27,685 nt of DNA from CAZWUW01 sp964636895 (GTDB lineage: Bacteria > Bacillota > Thermincolia > Thermincolales > CAZWUW01). The notes under the pieces were generated by a model. That model made no database searches and was not told the DNA's origin. It saw nothing but the letters and a program-made list of their open reading frames with translations. This document shows, one piece after another, positions 8,865 through 16,581 of the stretch. Position 1 is the stretch's first letter; every line of letters begins with the position of its first letter. The translations under genes and the position numbers were made by a program. Location: assembly GCA_964636895.1 (NCBI GenBank), contig CAZWUW010000040.1, positions 1-27,685 on the forward strand, written 5' to 3'.

Positions 8865-8893
8865 TTTGACGTGCTTAGCTGCAAAAAAGTTCC
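8865..8893 (-). promoter_or_regulatory. ECF-type promoter for the sigma factor operon
   Basis: Minus strand: GGAACTT (8887-8893), 16-base spacer, GTCAAA (8865-8870). This resembles the consensus used by RpoE-like ECF sigma factors. It would start transcription around 8858, giving a short leader that includes the GGGGGG ribosome site. Autoregulation is inferred from position and motif. Confidence 0.6.
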
Positions 8894-9099
8894 CTGATCA
8901 ATTATTGAGCCTAAAATGTTTGGATTCTACTAGTTTCAGCAAAAAAAGTTTTTTTCCTGCCTGTCGGCCGGCCATAAGCATTTGTAATATAAATCCATTT
9001 GCCAAGCCTAATACTTACCATTTTTTAGCAGGAAATAAAATATGGCTGGCGAATACGAGTAATTATCGGAAAATTCCAAAACGGAGAGGGGGTGATTAA

Positions 9100-9882
9100 G
9101 TGAACTATAAATTAACCCGGCATATACTGCTTACGTTTTTGATATTTTCATTAGTCCTTTTTTCTGCATGTACCTCCCGGCCAAAAGCTACTGATACCAC
9201 TTCCCAGCAAGCGGTTGACCCCGCTCCTGCCAACTCTGCCGGTAACGCAAAACCAGCCGGGGTAAAATCAGGCAGTGCCGCTAAGCAGTTGCTTAGCGAA
9301 GGAAATAACAGATTTGTCACCGGTCAGTTTGCTGCCAAGGATTTAAGCAGTACAAGACGCGAAGCATTAAAGGAAAAAGGCCAGCAGCCCTTTGCTATAA
9401 TTGTAAGCTGTTCCGACTCACGGGTGCCGCCGGAATTACTCTTTGACCAGGGACTGGGTGACCTCTTCGTAGTCCGCGTCGCCGGTAACGTTGCTGACCC
9501 GGTGGCTCTGGGCAGTATTGAATATGCCGTTGAACATCTCGGCTCTCCGCTTATCGTTGTTATGGGCCATGAGAAATGCGGCGCGGTTAAAGCAACCGTT
9601 GAGGGCAAGCCCGTCCCCGGCAGTATCGGCGAAATTGCCAAAATCATTCAGCCGGCAGTAGACAAAGTCAAGGCTACTGGAGTTACCGGAGCCGACCTGG
9701 TCGAAAAATCCGCCGACGAAAATGTCCGGGCAGTAATAACCACTATTGAAAAAAGCCCGGTGGTAAAACATTTTACTGAAAACGGGAGGCTGACCGTAGT
9801 GGGTGCCAAATACCATATTGGCACAGGCAAAGTTGAGTGGCTTGAAACCAAGACAGAAAATATCACCCCGGCCAAACAATAA
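9100..9882 (+). CDS. beta-class carbonic anhydrase, exported lipoprotein
   Basis: 260 residues. The N-terminus is a lipoprotein signal: LTRH, a hydrophobic stretch to about 21, then FSAC with the lipidated C24. A disordered Ala/Ser/Pro-rich linker (about 25-58) leads to a beta-carbonic anhydrase domain. Zinc ligands C104, D106, H157 and C160 are all present, with R108 of the CSDSR motif pairing with the Asp and GSIEYAVEHL before the His. It interconverts CO2 and bicarbonate, here outside the cytoplasmic membrane. The GTG start is supported by GGGGGTGAT. It is divergent from the ECF sigma operon and followed by a strong terminator, so it is probably monocistronic. The phenylalanine at -3 of the lipobox is less common but tolerated. 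Confidence 0.92.
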   Translation: MNYKLTRHILLTFLIFSLVLFSACTSRPKATDTTSQQAVDPAPANSAGNAKPAGVKSGSAAKQLLSEGNNRFVTGQFAAKDLSSTRREALKEKGQQPFAIIVSCSDSRVPPELLFDQGLGDLFVVRVAGNVADPVALGSIEYAVEHLGSPLIVVMGHEKCGAVKATVEGKPVPGSIGEIAKIIQPAVDKVKATGVTGADLVEKSADENVRAVITTIEKSPVVKHFTENGRLTVVGAKYHIGTGKVEWLETKTENITPAKQ

Positions 9883-9894
9883 CCGCGATTGTAA

Positions 9895-9927
9895 ACGGGC
9901 CGGCTAAAAACGGCCGGCCCGTATTTT
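9895..9927 (+). terminator. intrinsic terminator after carbonic anhydrase
   Basis: A perfect 10-bp GC-rich stem, ACGGGCCGGC (9895-9904) with GCCGGCCCGT (9913-9922), loop of 8, followed by ATTTT. Confidence 0.85.
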
Positions 9928-9951
9928 GACTAAAAAGAACTAATGTTCCAT

Positions 9952-9980
9952 TTGACTTTGCTATACAACTTTGGTAGAAT
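9952..9980 (+). promoter_or_regulatory. sigma-A promoter of tRNA-Leu
   Basis: TTGACT (9952-9957), exactly 17 bases, TAGAAT (9975-9980). It ends 21 bases before the mature tRNA 5' end. Confidence 0.8.
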
Positions 9981-10001
9981 AATTAATGCAACTTTATACA
10001 T

Positions 10002-10084
10002 GCCGAAGTGGCGGAACTGGCAGACGCACACGACTCAAAATCGTGCGGGAAACCATGCGGGTTCGACTCCCGCCTTCGGCACCA
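10002..10084 (+). tRNA. tRNA-Leu (anticodon CAA)
   Basis: Acceptor stem GCCGAAG (10002-10008) pairs with CTTCGGC (10074-10080), followed by A and an encoded CCA. The anticodon arm is CACGA, loop CTCAAAA, TCGTG, giving anticodon CAA for the UUG codon. The variable arm is extended as in class II tRNAs, and the T-loop is GTTCGACTC. It has its own promoter and terminator. Confidence 0.96.
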
Positions 10085-10102
10085 TTTAAACCCTTATGAC
10101 AC

Positions 10103-10140
10103 AAGGCATTCAAGGCATTTTTGCCTTGAAGCCTTTTTTG
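10103..10140 (+). terminator. intrinsic terminator of tRNA-Leu
   Basis: Long stem AAGGC(A)TTCAAGGCA / TGCCTTGAAGCCTT with one bulged A and a TTTT loop, followed by TTTT. It starts about 19 bases after the CCA end. Confidence 0.85.
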
Positions 10141-10245
10141 TCGTGTAGTGTAGACTACTAAATACTTTTGCTCCGCAAAGTGACGAGAGTATCACGGCAT
10201 TAAGACTGACCCTTTTTCTTAGCCGGTACCCGATAGCTTGCCTCA

Positions 10246-12885
10246 TCAAAGATAAACCTTCCCCTCATCACCGTCGACCACAATACTTTGGCCATCTTTG
10301 ATTAGCTTCATCACCCCGGGTATGTTGACCACCGCCGGGATGCCGTATTCTCTGGCAACAATAGCGCCGTGGGCTAAAAATCCACCGGTCTCCATTACTA
10401 TCCCGGAAGCTTTTAAAAACAGCGGCGTCCAGCCCGGGTCAGTTGAAGGAGCGACCAGGATATCGCCCGATAAAAGCTTTTCAGCTTCGTTGGGGTGTGC
10501 TATTATGCCGGCCTTTCCGGCTGCTTTGCCGGCGGCAACACCCAGACCCTGTAAGGCATTGCCATCTGAACATAATTCCTGTTTGGCGAATTGCGGAGTT
10601 TCCCCAATTATAAAGTCGGGTGGAGTCACCGCCGCCAATTCCTCTCTGGTTATTTTTCGTTCACTGACCAGGACATCCAACCCCTTTCCGTCCCAATATC
10701 CCGATATAACCGAAATACATTCCGCCCATGCACAGTGGTATATGTCTACCTGTGCTTTAAGCATACCACTCTCCTTAAACCGCCTGCCAAACTCCTGAGC
10801 TAACTTACGCATTGGTTCATACATCAGAATTGCCACTGACTTGCCCATTTCGCGCAAGGCAACACTTTTTTCTATATCTTTTGCCAGGTATTTAACTATC
10901 CACCGCTTGTAAAAAGGCAGTTTACGGTTAATTTCCAACCAGGCCTGATCTCTTTTTTCTTTCTGCGAGGTTTTGATTTTACCAAGATCTGCGGTCTCAA
11001 GCATGCTCCTGATGATATTCAAGGGATAAGAAGGGTCTTCGCGCCACCTGGGATTGATCACGTCCATCTCATAGATGGCCCGGTGGCCGTATTCATCTAA
11101 ATAATCCCTGAAACCCTGTTTAAAGACTGACGCGGCAGGCAATTCATCTTCCCAGGCCAGGGGGTTATATTCCGGTTTGGCAAAATAGTTTTTGGCCTCC
11201 GTCTCATTTCTGGCAATTTCGGCCAATTCGACCAGCCTGTAGCCATGCTCGGCGCTGGTTATTTTAGCGGAGCCGGCCAGCAGCGCATTGGTTAAGGCGT
11301 TACCTTTTTGCGGGAAGGATTTTTCCAGTAATTTTACCAGCAGGAGGTTGGGAAAGGAGCCGGAAGAGTTATTAATCATGACCACGGGGGCATATTCGGC
11401 GGCTGTCCAGGCAAGCTGACGCAGCGTTTCCAAAAAGTCATTGGCCGAGAAATTCCGGTAGTCTTTGTCCAGCATGGTTTTTGTCTGCTCACGCACTCTA
11501 TTAAAGGCGCCCTGAGATTCCTTTTTCGTTTTTGACATTATCCGGACAAGCTTTAGTAATCTTGTTTTTCTTTTTATTGTTTTGGATAGCTTCCATTTCT
11601 CATTAATTTTTATTTCCGGTTCATGCCCGCCAAGGCTCTTATTCAAGTCAGCCGGCGAAAAACCCACTGAATCATAAAAACACCATTGAAATGCAGCCAT
11701 ATTAAGGTAATTCCTGCCCTGAAATAACCGGAGAAAACTGATTCCTTCCGGCACCGAATAATCCATCCTGGCAAAAAAAGCGGTCAGAAATGAGTTGCCA
11801 ATCCAAGTCAGGCTATAATTGAGAGTAGATGATACGATTGGTACGGTATCCTTAACATTGGAATTTGACCATATTTCCGGCTGGTCCTGAAGCTCAGGGA
11901 AGGTGTATCTTGGCAGGACGGTTACCGGGCGGGCCTGGACCAATACAAAGTCGTGGCCGTCAAATACCCATTCCACATCCTGGTGTAACCGGTGGTTGCC
12001 CAAAGCCGCAAAAACTCTTAGCATCAGATAACCCAGCTTAATGATGTTATTATCAGACAACACTTGTTTCTGCTGGGTTTGGCCGGTGTTGCGAAACTCT
12101 GTTCCGCCACCCTCACGGAGCAGGGTTACCCCCTCTTTTCGCCCTATTGCTACACTGCCTATCTCCAACAAGAACGACGAATTATGTATCCAATACCTGT
12201 CAGGGTCTATACTGCCTGCTACCACGGATTCCCCTAGGCCGAAATTGGCGTTTACCGTGATTACATCCTCCCGACCGGTGCGGGGGTCACAGGTAAAAGC
12301 AATGCCGGAGGCAACCGCCGGCGCCATTTCCATAATAACCACCGCCGGTAAAACATCTTGGTCACTGATACCCATCTTTCTTCTATAGCCAACCGCCCTT
12401 TCCGTCCAAAGGGAGGCATAACACCCCTTGACAGCCGTCATTATGTTCTCTATACCCTGCACATTTAAAAAGGACTCATGGACCCCGGCAAAAGAAGCCT
12501 GGGATGAATCCTCCGCCGAAGCCGAAGACCTTACGGCCACTGGTTTATCGGCAAGTCCAAGGCTAATCAAACCGGCTTTCAGTTGCGCCTGTATATTTTC
12601 AGGCATACGACCTTTGTGAAACATTTCTCTAACTATGGCAAGCTTATTCCCGCTCTCCTTTTTTCCTATCGTATCAATTGTTACTGTATCCGCAATTTCA
12701 GCCAGGCCCTGCCGCAATTCATTAAATTGAACAAAGTGATTATAGGCCTCAGCAGTAAGTACCCCTCCGGACAGCACTCTAAAACCATACCTATTAAGCC
12801 GGCCAAGATTCCAACCTTTTCCTCCGGCTGCACCCGCGCCTGCATCAAAGGCTTCAGACCAGGTTAGAAAATAACTATTTTCCAT
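10246..12885 (-). CDS. rifampin-phosphotransferase-like dikinase (often labelled PEP synthase)
   Basis: 879 residues from ATG 12885, supported by the purine-rich GAGGGAGAGA site. The N-terminal ATP-grasp domain (about 1-330) carries K23 in GGKGWNLG, R119 in VAVRSSASAED, ASGIAFTCDP, and ends with EWVFDGHDFVLVQARPVTV. A large divergent middle domain (about 340-760) would bind the substrate. The C-terminus is a swivelling phosphohistidine domain with H839 in the TGGFLAHGAIVARE motif. The PEP/pyruvate TIM-barrel of true PEP synthase is absent, and size and domain order match rifampin phosphotransferase, which uses ATP to phosphorylate the antibiotic and yields AMP and Pi. The real substrate is unknown. 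It overlaps the TetR gene by 11 bases and is probably co-regulated with it. Confidence 0.85.
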   Translation of the reverse strand: MENSYFLTWSEAFDAGAGAAGGKGWNLGRLNRYGFRVLSGGVLTAEAYNHFVQFNELRQGLAEIADTVTIDTIGKKESGNKLAIVREMFHKGRMPENIQAQLKAGLISLGLADKPVAVRSSASAEDSSQASFAGVHESFLNVQGIENIMTAVKGCYASLWTERAVGYRRKMGISDQDVLPAVVIMEMAPAVASGIAFTCDPRTGREDVITVNANFGLGESVVAGSIDPDRYWIHNSSFLLEIGSVAIGRKEGVTLLREGGGTEFRNTGQTQQKQVLSDNNIIKLGYLMLRVFAALGNHRLHQDVEWVFDGHDFVLVQARPVTVLPRYTFPELQDQPEIWSNSNVKDTVPIVSSTLNYSLTWIGNSFLTAFFARMDYSVPEGISFLRLFQGRNYLNMAAFQWCFYDSVGFSPADLNKSLGGHEPEIKINEKWKLSKTIKRKTRLLKLVRIMSKTKKESQGAFNRVREQTKTMLDKDYRNFSANDFLETLRQLAWTAAEYAPVVMINNSSGSFPNLLLVKLLEKSFPQKGNALTNALLAGSAKITSAEHGYRLVELAEIARNETEAKNYFAKPEYNPLAWEDELPAASVFKQGFRDYLDEYGHRAIYEMDVINPRWREDPSYPLNIIRSMLETADLGKIKTSQKEKRDQAWLEINRKLPFYKRWIVKYLAKDIEKSVALREMGKSVAILMYEPMRKLAQEFGRRFKESGMLKAQVDIYHCAWAECISVISGYWDGKGLDVLVSERKITREELAAVTPPDFIIGETPQFAKQELCSDGNALQGLGVAAGKAAGKAGIIAHPNEAEKLLSGDILVAPSTDPGWTPLFLKASGIVMETGGFLAHGAIVAREYGIPAVVNIPGVMKLIKDGQSIVVDGDEGKVYL

Positions 12886-13507
12886 TATCTCTCCCTCTCT
12901 CCCTGAACCCGTCAAGAAAAATATCTACGTTCTCTTCAATAGATTTTCTCAAGGCCGGACCAGTTTTTCCCCTTACCTTGTCAATGATAACAATGGCCAA
13001 AGCTAATTCCAGGTGATTAGCGTAGGACTCAAGCGGCAAATCAGCCCGGAGTTCACCGGAGTACTGGCCAAGCTGAATTATTTCCAGTCCAAATTCATGA
13101 CCGCCGCTCCTTATGCTCCTATCTTCGGCCACCAATAATTTGTTATACATCCGGTATGCGAAGTAGGCCTTAAAAATATCTTCCTGTTTTGCGGCCGCCT
13201 CCAGCAGCACAGTAAACAGCTGGATAATCCGGCTCCTGGTATCAGGCAGCTGCTCCAGTTTGTTTATTAAGGCCGGACCTAAAGCCTCCAGCGCACTCCG
13301 GACAAACTCGGCCAGTATCGCCTCTTTAACCGGAAAATGGTTATACAGGGTCTTTTTAGCCACATCGGCTTTTTCGGCTACCTGCTCCATAGTTGTAGCA
13401 TTAAAGCCCTGTTGATCAAACAAATCCCTGGCCGCTTCAATTATCTTTTTCCGCGTTTCCTGCTTCCGCCGTTCCAGTCTGTTGCTACTTTGGTCAATAT
13501 CTGCCAT
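12875..13507 (-). CDS. TetR family transcriptional repressor
   Basis: 210 residues. An N-terminal TetR helix-turn-helix lies at about 15-65 (AARDLFDQQGFNATTMEQVAEKA, then KKTLYNHFPVKEAIL), followed by an all-helical ligand-binding domain. ATG start with a GGGGCGGTGG site. It precedes and overlaps the dikinase gene, the usual layout for a repressor governing itself and an adjacent resistance or detoxification gene. A palindrome at 13540-13552, downstream of the promoter, is a likely operator. Ligand unknown. Confidence 0.92.
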   Translation of the reverse strand: MADIDQSSNRLERRKQETRKKIIEAARDLFDQQGFNATTMEQVAEKADVAKKTLYNHFPVKEAILAEFVRSALEALGPALINKLEQLPDTRSRIIQLFTVLLEAAAKQEDIFKAYFAYRMYNKLLVAEDRSIRSGGHEFGLEIIQLGQYSGELRADLPLESYANHLELALAIVIIDKVRGKTGPALRKSIEENVDIFLDGFRERGRDNGK

Positions 13508-13539
13508 GCCACCGCCCCTTATTATACGTAGTTACTTTT

Positions 13540-13552
13540 TATACTTCGTATA
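13540..13552 (-). promoter_or_regulatory. palindromic operator candidate for the TetR repressor
   Basis: Perfect inverted repeat TATAC-TTC-GTATA, about 17 bases downstream of the -10 box, with a related half (TATACGTA) at 13523-13530. The position would block initiation or elongation when bound. Confidence 0.5.
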
Positions 13553-13568
13553 CTAATATTCTAAGTGT

Positions 13569-13598
13569 ATTATACTGCACTTTTTGGTATTTTGACAA
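13569..13598 (-). promoter_or_regulatory. sigma-A promoter of the tetR-dikinase operon
   Basis: Minus strand TTGTCA (13593-13598), 18-base spacer, TATAAT (13569-13574). Confidence 0.7.
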
Positions 13599-13650
13599 GA
13601 GGGAAAGGGCATTTTTTGTATTATGCTAGGGTTTACCTGGCATTCAGCAC

Positions 13651-13685
13651 AAAAAAAAGGCATATACCCTGGCGGTATATACCTC
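13651..13685 (-). terminator. intrinsic terminator after the CMD-like gene
   Basis: Minus strand: AGGTATATACC, loop GCCAG, GGTATATGCCT, then a run of eight T. It closes the MFS/CMD-like operon. Confidence 0.85.
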
Positions 13686-13701
13686 TAAGTATTCAATATT
13701 C

Positions 13702-13992
13702 TTAAAATGCTGCCAATGAGCTAATCAGGGTTGAATTTCCTTTGGTTAAGTAAGTAATTCTTAAAACCTCGTTGATCTGTTCGTCTGTTACACCCATTTG
13801 TCTTAGCGCGCCGGCTATAGACTTAACCCCGGCATCGGCCCCGACACTGGCGTCCACTGCCAGAGAAATCATTAGCTTGGTCTTAATTTCCAAACTACTT
13901 TCCGCAAAAACCAGCTCCTGCAGTGACTTCATCAATTCATAAAACTTTTCGTCTCTGTCCTTAATAGCTGAAATAAAAGGCAAAGTATCCAT
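13702..13992 (-). CDS. small carboxymuconolactone-decarboxylase/AhpD-like protein
   Basis: 96 residues from ATG 13992, which has an ideal GGGAGGTG site; a GTG three codons upstream is less likely. The segment LEIKTKLMISLAVDASVGADAGVKSIAGALRQMGVTDEQINEVLRI fits the helical AhpD/CMD fold. Where AhpD relatives carry the redox CxxC and a His, this protein has VGADA, so peroxidase-type thiol chemistry is not expected; it may be a binding or structural member. It lies 72 bases downstream of the MFS gene and ends at a strong terminator. Confidence 0.75.
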   Translation of the reverse strand: MDTLPFISAIKDRDEKFYELMKSLQELVFAESSLEIKTKLMISLAVDASVGADAGVKSIAGALRQMGVTDEQINEVLRITYLTKGNSTLISSLAAF

Positions 13993-14064
13993 AAAACACA
14001 CCTCCCTTCCACCCTATGCTGCCACTTGTCAAACATCAGGTGACGACTGCGTATTCCGCGGGCA

Positions 14065-15249
14065 TCAAACATTGGTGCCGCCACGGACTATTTTTTCATT
14101 ATAGTCTTTTAACATATAAACAAAAAAATACACCAGGGGAATAATGAGAATAAGCCCGCTTACAAAATACATCGTACCAATGGTAGTCCGGTTTGCCAGC
14201 AAGCCTAAGAGAATGGAACCGGTGCCGATACCCAGGTCCAGTGCCGAAAAGTAAGTCGAATTAGCTACTCCCCGGCGCTCAGGCTCGACCATGTTAATGA
14301 CCATAGTCTGAGTAGTTGGCCAAACCATGCCGTTCCCCGTGCCCATAACGGTGGCCGCAAACAGAAACATAATTAGCCCGTTGCTCGCAGATAGCAAAAT
14401 ATATCCTATTATGGATAAGAAAAAACCCGCGCCCAACACCAGCCCTGGCCCGCGGCGGTCAAACAATCTGCCCGACAGCGGCCGAATCAGACTAAGAGCC
14501 ATGGCGTAAATAAGAAAGAATAAACCGCCGTTACCAATCCCGATTTCCTCACTGTAGAGGACAATAAAAGAGATTATCCCACCGTAAACCAGCGTACTAA
14601 AGAATGTAAGCACGGCAACATGGACAACTCTTTTTTCAAAAAAAGCATGCCAGGAAACGGGCCGTCTGATTAGCTGCATGTCTGGAAAACTGACCCTGCC
14701 GGCTAGGACAAAAGCTAAAAATACCATCAGCATAGCGAACAAAAACAGCCGGCCAAAATGACCGTCACCCATTACCTGTAATCCCAGCACCGGCCCCAGG
14801 GCCATGGCCAGGGTCATGGACAGACCAAAGTAACCAATCCCTTCTCCCCGTCTTTCCGACGGCACTATATCAGCCACAATTGTACCGCCGCCGGTAGTCA
14901 CAATCCCCCAGCTTACCCCGTGCAGCAAACGTAAAAAAAGCAGGATAACCAAACTGGTGGCCAGGTAATATACGCCAATAAACAGGGCAAAAAAAGCCAA
15001 TGCCCAAAGATAAACCTTCTTGCGGCCCAAAGAGTCCAGGGCATACCCGGCTATTGGCCGGATAGCCAGCGCGGAAAGGGTATAAACCCCGGTGATATAA
15101 CCCACCTGGCTTTTGCTGGCTCCCAAAACTTTTACAGCAAAAGCCGGTATAGTTGGCAGAAGGATATAGAAACCGGCTGCCATCAGGAAATTAGTAATCC
15201 AAAGCAGGGTGAAATCTTTAGTCCAAAGCGGTTCTAAATTCTTTTGCAT
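14065..15249 (-). CDS. MFS transporter (drug/metabolite exporter type)
   Basis: 394 residues with about twelve membrane helices. The loop 2-3 motif is GYALDSLGRKKVY, and the second-half equivalent is GRLFDRRGPGLV. The fourth helix holds LHGVSWGIVTTGGGTIVADIVPSERRGEGIGYFG, the pattern of the exporter branch. Substrate cannot be read from sequence. ATG start with a GAGGG site. An inverted repeat at 15270-15283 may be an operator, and the CMD-like gene follows in the same direction. Confidence 0.9.
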   Translation of the reverse strand: MQKNLEPLWTKDFTLLWITNFLMAAGFYILLPTIPAFAVKVLGASKSQVGYITGVYTLSALAIRPIAGYALDSLGRKKVYLWALAFFALFIGVYYLATSLVILLFLRLLHGVSWGIVTTGGGTIVADIVPSERRGEGIGYFGLSMTLAMALGPVLGLQVMGDGHFGRLFLFAMLMVFLAFVLAGRVSFPDMQLIRRPVSWHAFFEKRVVHVAVLTFFSTLVYGGIISFIVLYSEEIGIGNGGLFFLIYAMALSLIRPLSGRLFDRRGPGLVLGAGFFLSIIGYILLSASNGLIMFLFAATVMGTGNGMVWPTTQTMVINMVEPERRGVANSTYFSALDLGIGTGSILLGLLANRTTIGTMYFVSGLILIIPLVYFFVYMLKDYNEKIVRGGTNV

Positions 15250-15269
15250 AATTAGCCCTCTTCTTAAAG

Positions 15270-15283
15270 GTTAACTTATTAAC
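15270..15283 (-). promoter_or_regulatory. inverted repeat upstream of MFS gene, possible operator
   Basis: GTTAA-CTTA-TTAAC, symmetric arms of 5 with a 4-base centre, about 20 bases before the start codon in AT-rich DNA. Too short to assign to a regulator family. Confidence 0.25.
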
Positions 15284-15320
15284 TAAATTAATAATAAACT
15301 AAATCCGCCAAAAAAAGCAA

Positions 15321-16238
15321 TCACTTAGTTCCATTCAGGTCATAAGGTGTTGCCTGATATACGTAATAATTCAGCCAGTTAGAAAACAACAGATTAGCAT
15401 GGCCCCGCCATTTTACCACTGGCTCCTTTGTCGGGTCATTAGCAGGATAATAATTATCAGGAATCGCAATATTTAGACCTTTATCTATATCCCGGTCATA
15501 TTCCGCTTTTAAAGTAAGCGGGTCATACTCCGAGTGACCGGAAACAAAAATCTGCCGGCCGTCTTTGGTTGCCAAAAGATAAATTCCGGCAGTTTTCGAT
15601 TCTGCCAGTATTTCCAGGTCCGGTATCTCCTGCACGTCCTCCCTGCGAATTTCCGTATGCCGTGAATGGGGCGCATAAAACTCATCATCAAAACCCCGTA
15701 AAAGTTTCACGTTTTTCTTGTTAACCGCATGGACAAAAACCCCAAACATTTTGTCGGCAAGGGGATATTTAGGCACCCCGTAATGATAATAAAGCCCGGC
15801 CTGTGAGGCCCAACAAAGATGCAGGGTGGACGTCACATAACTTACGGACCAGTCCATAATTTCTTTTAATTCTTCCCAATAAGCCACTTCTTCAAATTCC
15901 AGTTGTTCCACCGGCGCTCCGGTGATAATCATGCCATCAAATTTATGGCCTTTTATTTCGTCAAAAGTATTATAAAACTTTATCAAATGCTCTTCAGGCG
16001 TATTTTTGGAAGTATAAGTCCGGGGATGTAAAAAGACAATATCCACCTGTAGCGGTGAATTACCCAGCAAACGCAGAATTTGCGCCTCAGTGACAATCTT
16101 GGTAGGCATTAAATTTAACATCACTATTTTGAGTGGACGGATATCCTGATGATAAGCCTGACTTTCACTCATCACAAATATATTTTCATTAGTTAGAATC
16201 TCTGTGGCCGGCAGATTATCCGGTATTTTTATCGGCAT
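15321..16238 (-). CDS. metAA: homoserine O-acetyltransferase (MetA family)
   Basis: 305 residues from ATG 16238; the MPIKIPDNLPA start is typical and GGGGAT lies about 9 bases upstream. Catalytic residues are C142 (HLCWAS), H235 and E237 (SGHSEYD). Residue 111 is Glu in TGAPVE. In this family Glu at 111 goes with acetyl-CoA and Gly with succinyl-CoA, so I call an acetyltransferase although MetA proteins are often labelled succinyltransferase. It activates homoserine for methionine synthesis. The gene is preceded by a full SAM-I riboswitch and terminator, so methionine/SAM represses it. Confidence 0.95.
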   Translation of the reverse strand: MPIKIPDNLPATEILTNENIFVMSESQAYHQDIRPLKIVMLNLMPTKIVTEAQILRLLGNSPLQVDIVFLHPRTYTSKNTPEEHLIKFYNTFDEIKGHKFDGMIITGAPVEQLEFEEVAYWEELKEIMDWSVSYVTSTLHLCWASQAGLYYHYGVPKYPLADKMFGVFVHAVNKKNVKLLRGFDDEFYAPHSRHTEIRREDVQEIPDLEILAESKTAGIYLLATKDGRQIFVSGHSEYDPLTLKAEYDRDIDKGLNIAIPDNYYPANDPTKEPVVKWRGHANLLFSNWLNYYVYQATPYDLNGTK

Positions 16239-16257
16239 TTCCATATCCCCTTTCAGT

Positions 16258-16293
16258 CTAAAAAATAAAAAACCTCTCCGATAAGAAGAGGTT
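16258..16293 (-). terminator. riboswitch-controlled intrinsic terminator
   Basis: Minus strand AACCTCT and AGAGGTT form a 7-bp stem around TCTTATCGG, followed by TTTTTTATTTTTT. The loop sequence TCTTATC (16280-16286) can pair with the 3' strand of aptamer helix P1, giving the competing antiterminator when SAM is low. Confidence 0.9.
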
Positions 16294-16310
16294 GCATACA
16301 AAAGCCCTCT

Positions 16311-16429
16311 CTCTTATCTCTCAGGAATTAATCCTGCAGGAATTGGCACATTTCCGGAATGCCTAAATACTGGCATCTGGCTGTTGCCGGGTTTCATCGG
16401 GCCAGTCCCTCCACCTCTCTGGATAAGAG
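16311..16429 (-). ncRNA. SAM-I riboswitch (S-box) aptamer
   Basis: P1 is CTCTTATC (16422-16429) with GATAAGAG (16311-16318), a perfect 8-bp helix. The conserved core AGAGAGGTGGAGGGACTGG, then CCCGATGAAACCCGGCAAC, and later GTGCCAATTCCTGC and GAGAGATAAG are all present. SAM binding stabilises P1 and releases the terminator, shutting off metAA. Confidence 0.97.
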
Positions 16430-16464
16430 CGTTCTCCAAAACGGAAAACTTATTATTTTATATT

Positions 16465-16493
16465 ATACTAGCACTCGTTCTAAATTATGTCAA
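16465..16493 (-). promoter_or_regulatory. sigma-A promoter of the SAM riboswitch/metAA transcript
   Basis: Minus strand TTGACA (16488-16493), 17 bases, TAGTAT (16465-16470); a TATAAT three bases further on is an alternative -10. Confidence 0.7.
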
Positions 16494-16550
16494 GAAAATA
16501 ATGGTGCCGAAAATTCTTCCATGACGGCTACTGCCGGATGGGACTGTTCT

Positions 16551-16577
16551 AAAAATCGCGCTAAGAAGCGCGATTTC
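16551..16577 (-). terminator. intrinsic terminator after rubrerythrin
   Basis: Minus strand AAATCGCGCT, loop TCTT, AGCGCGATTT, then TTAG. Perfect 10-bp stem five bases after the stop codon. Confidence 0.8.
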
Positions 16578-16581
16578 TTTG

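Noticed and set aside
10163..10180. Short palindrome (ACTTTTGC/GCAAAGT) downstream of the dikinase gene as a terminator.
   Set aside because: It has an imperfect stem and no T-run on either strand.
10246..12885. True phosphoenolpyruvate synthase.
   Set aside because: The phosphohistidine domain is at the extreme C-terminus and no PEP/pyruvate-binding barrel follows, so the architecture is that of rifampin-phosphotransferase-like enzymes.
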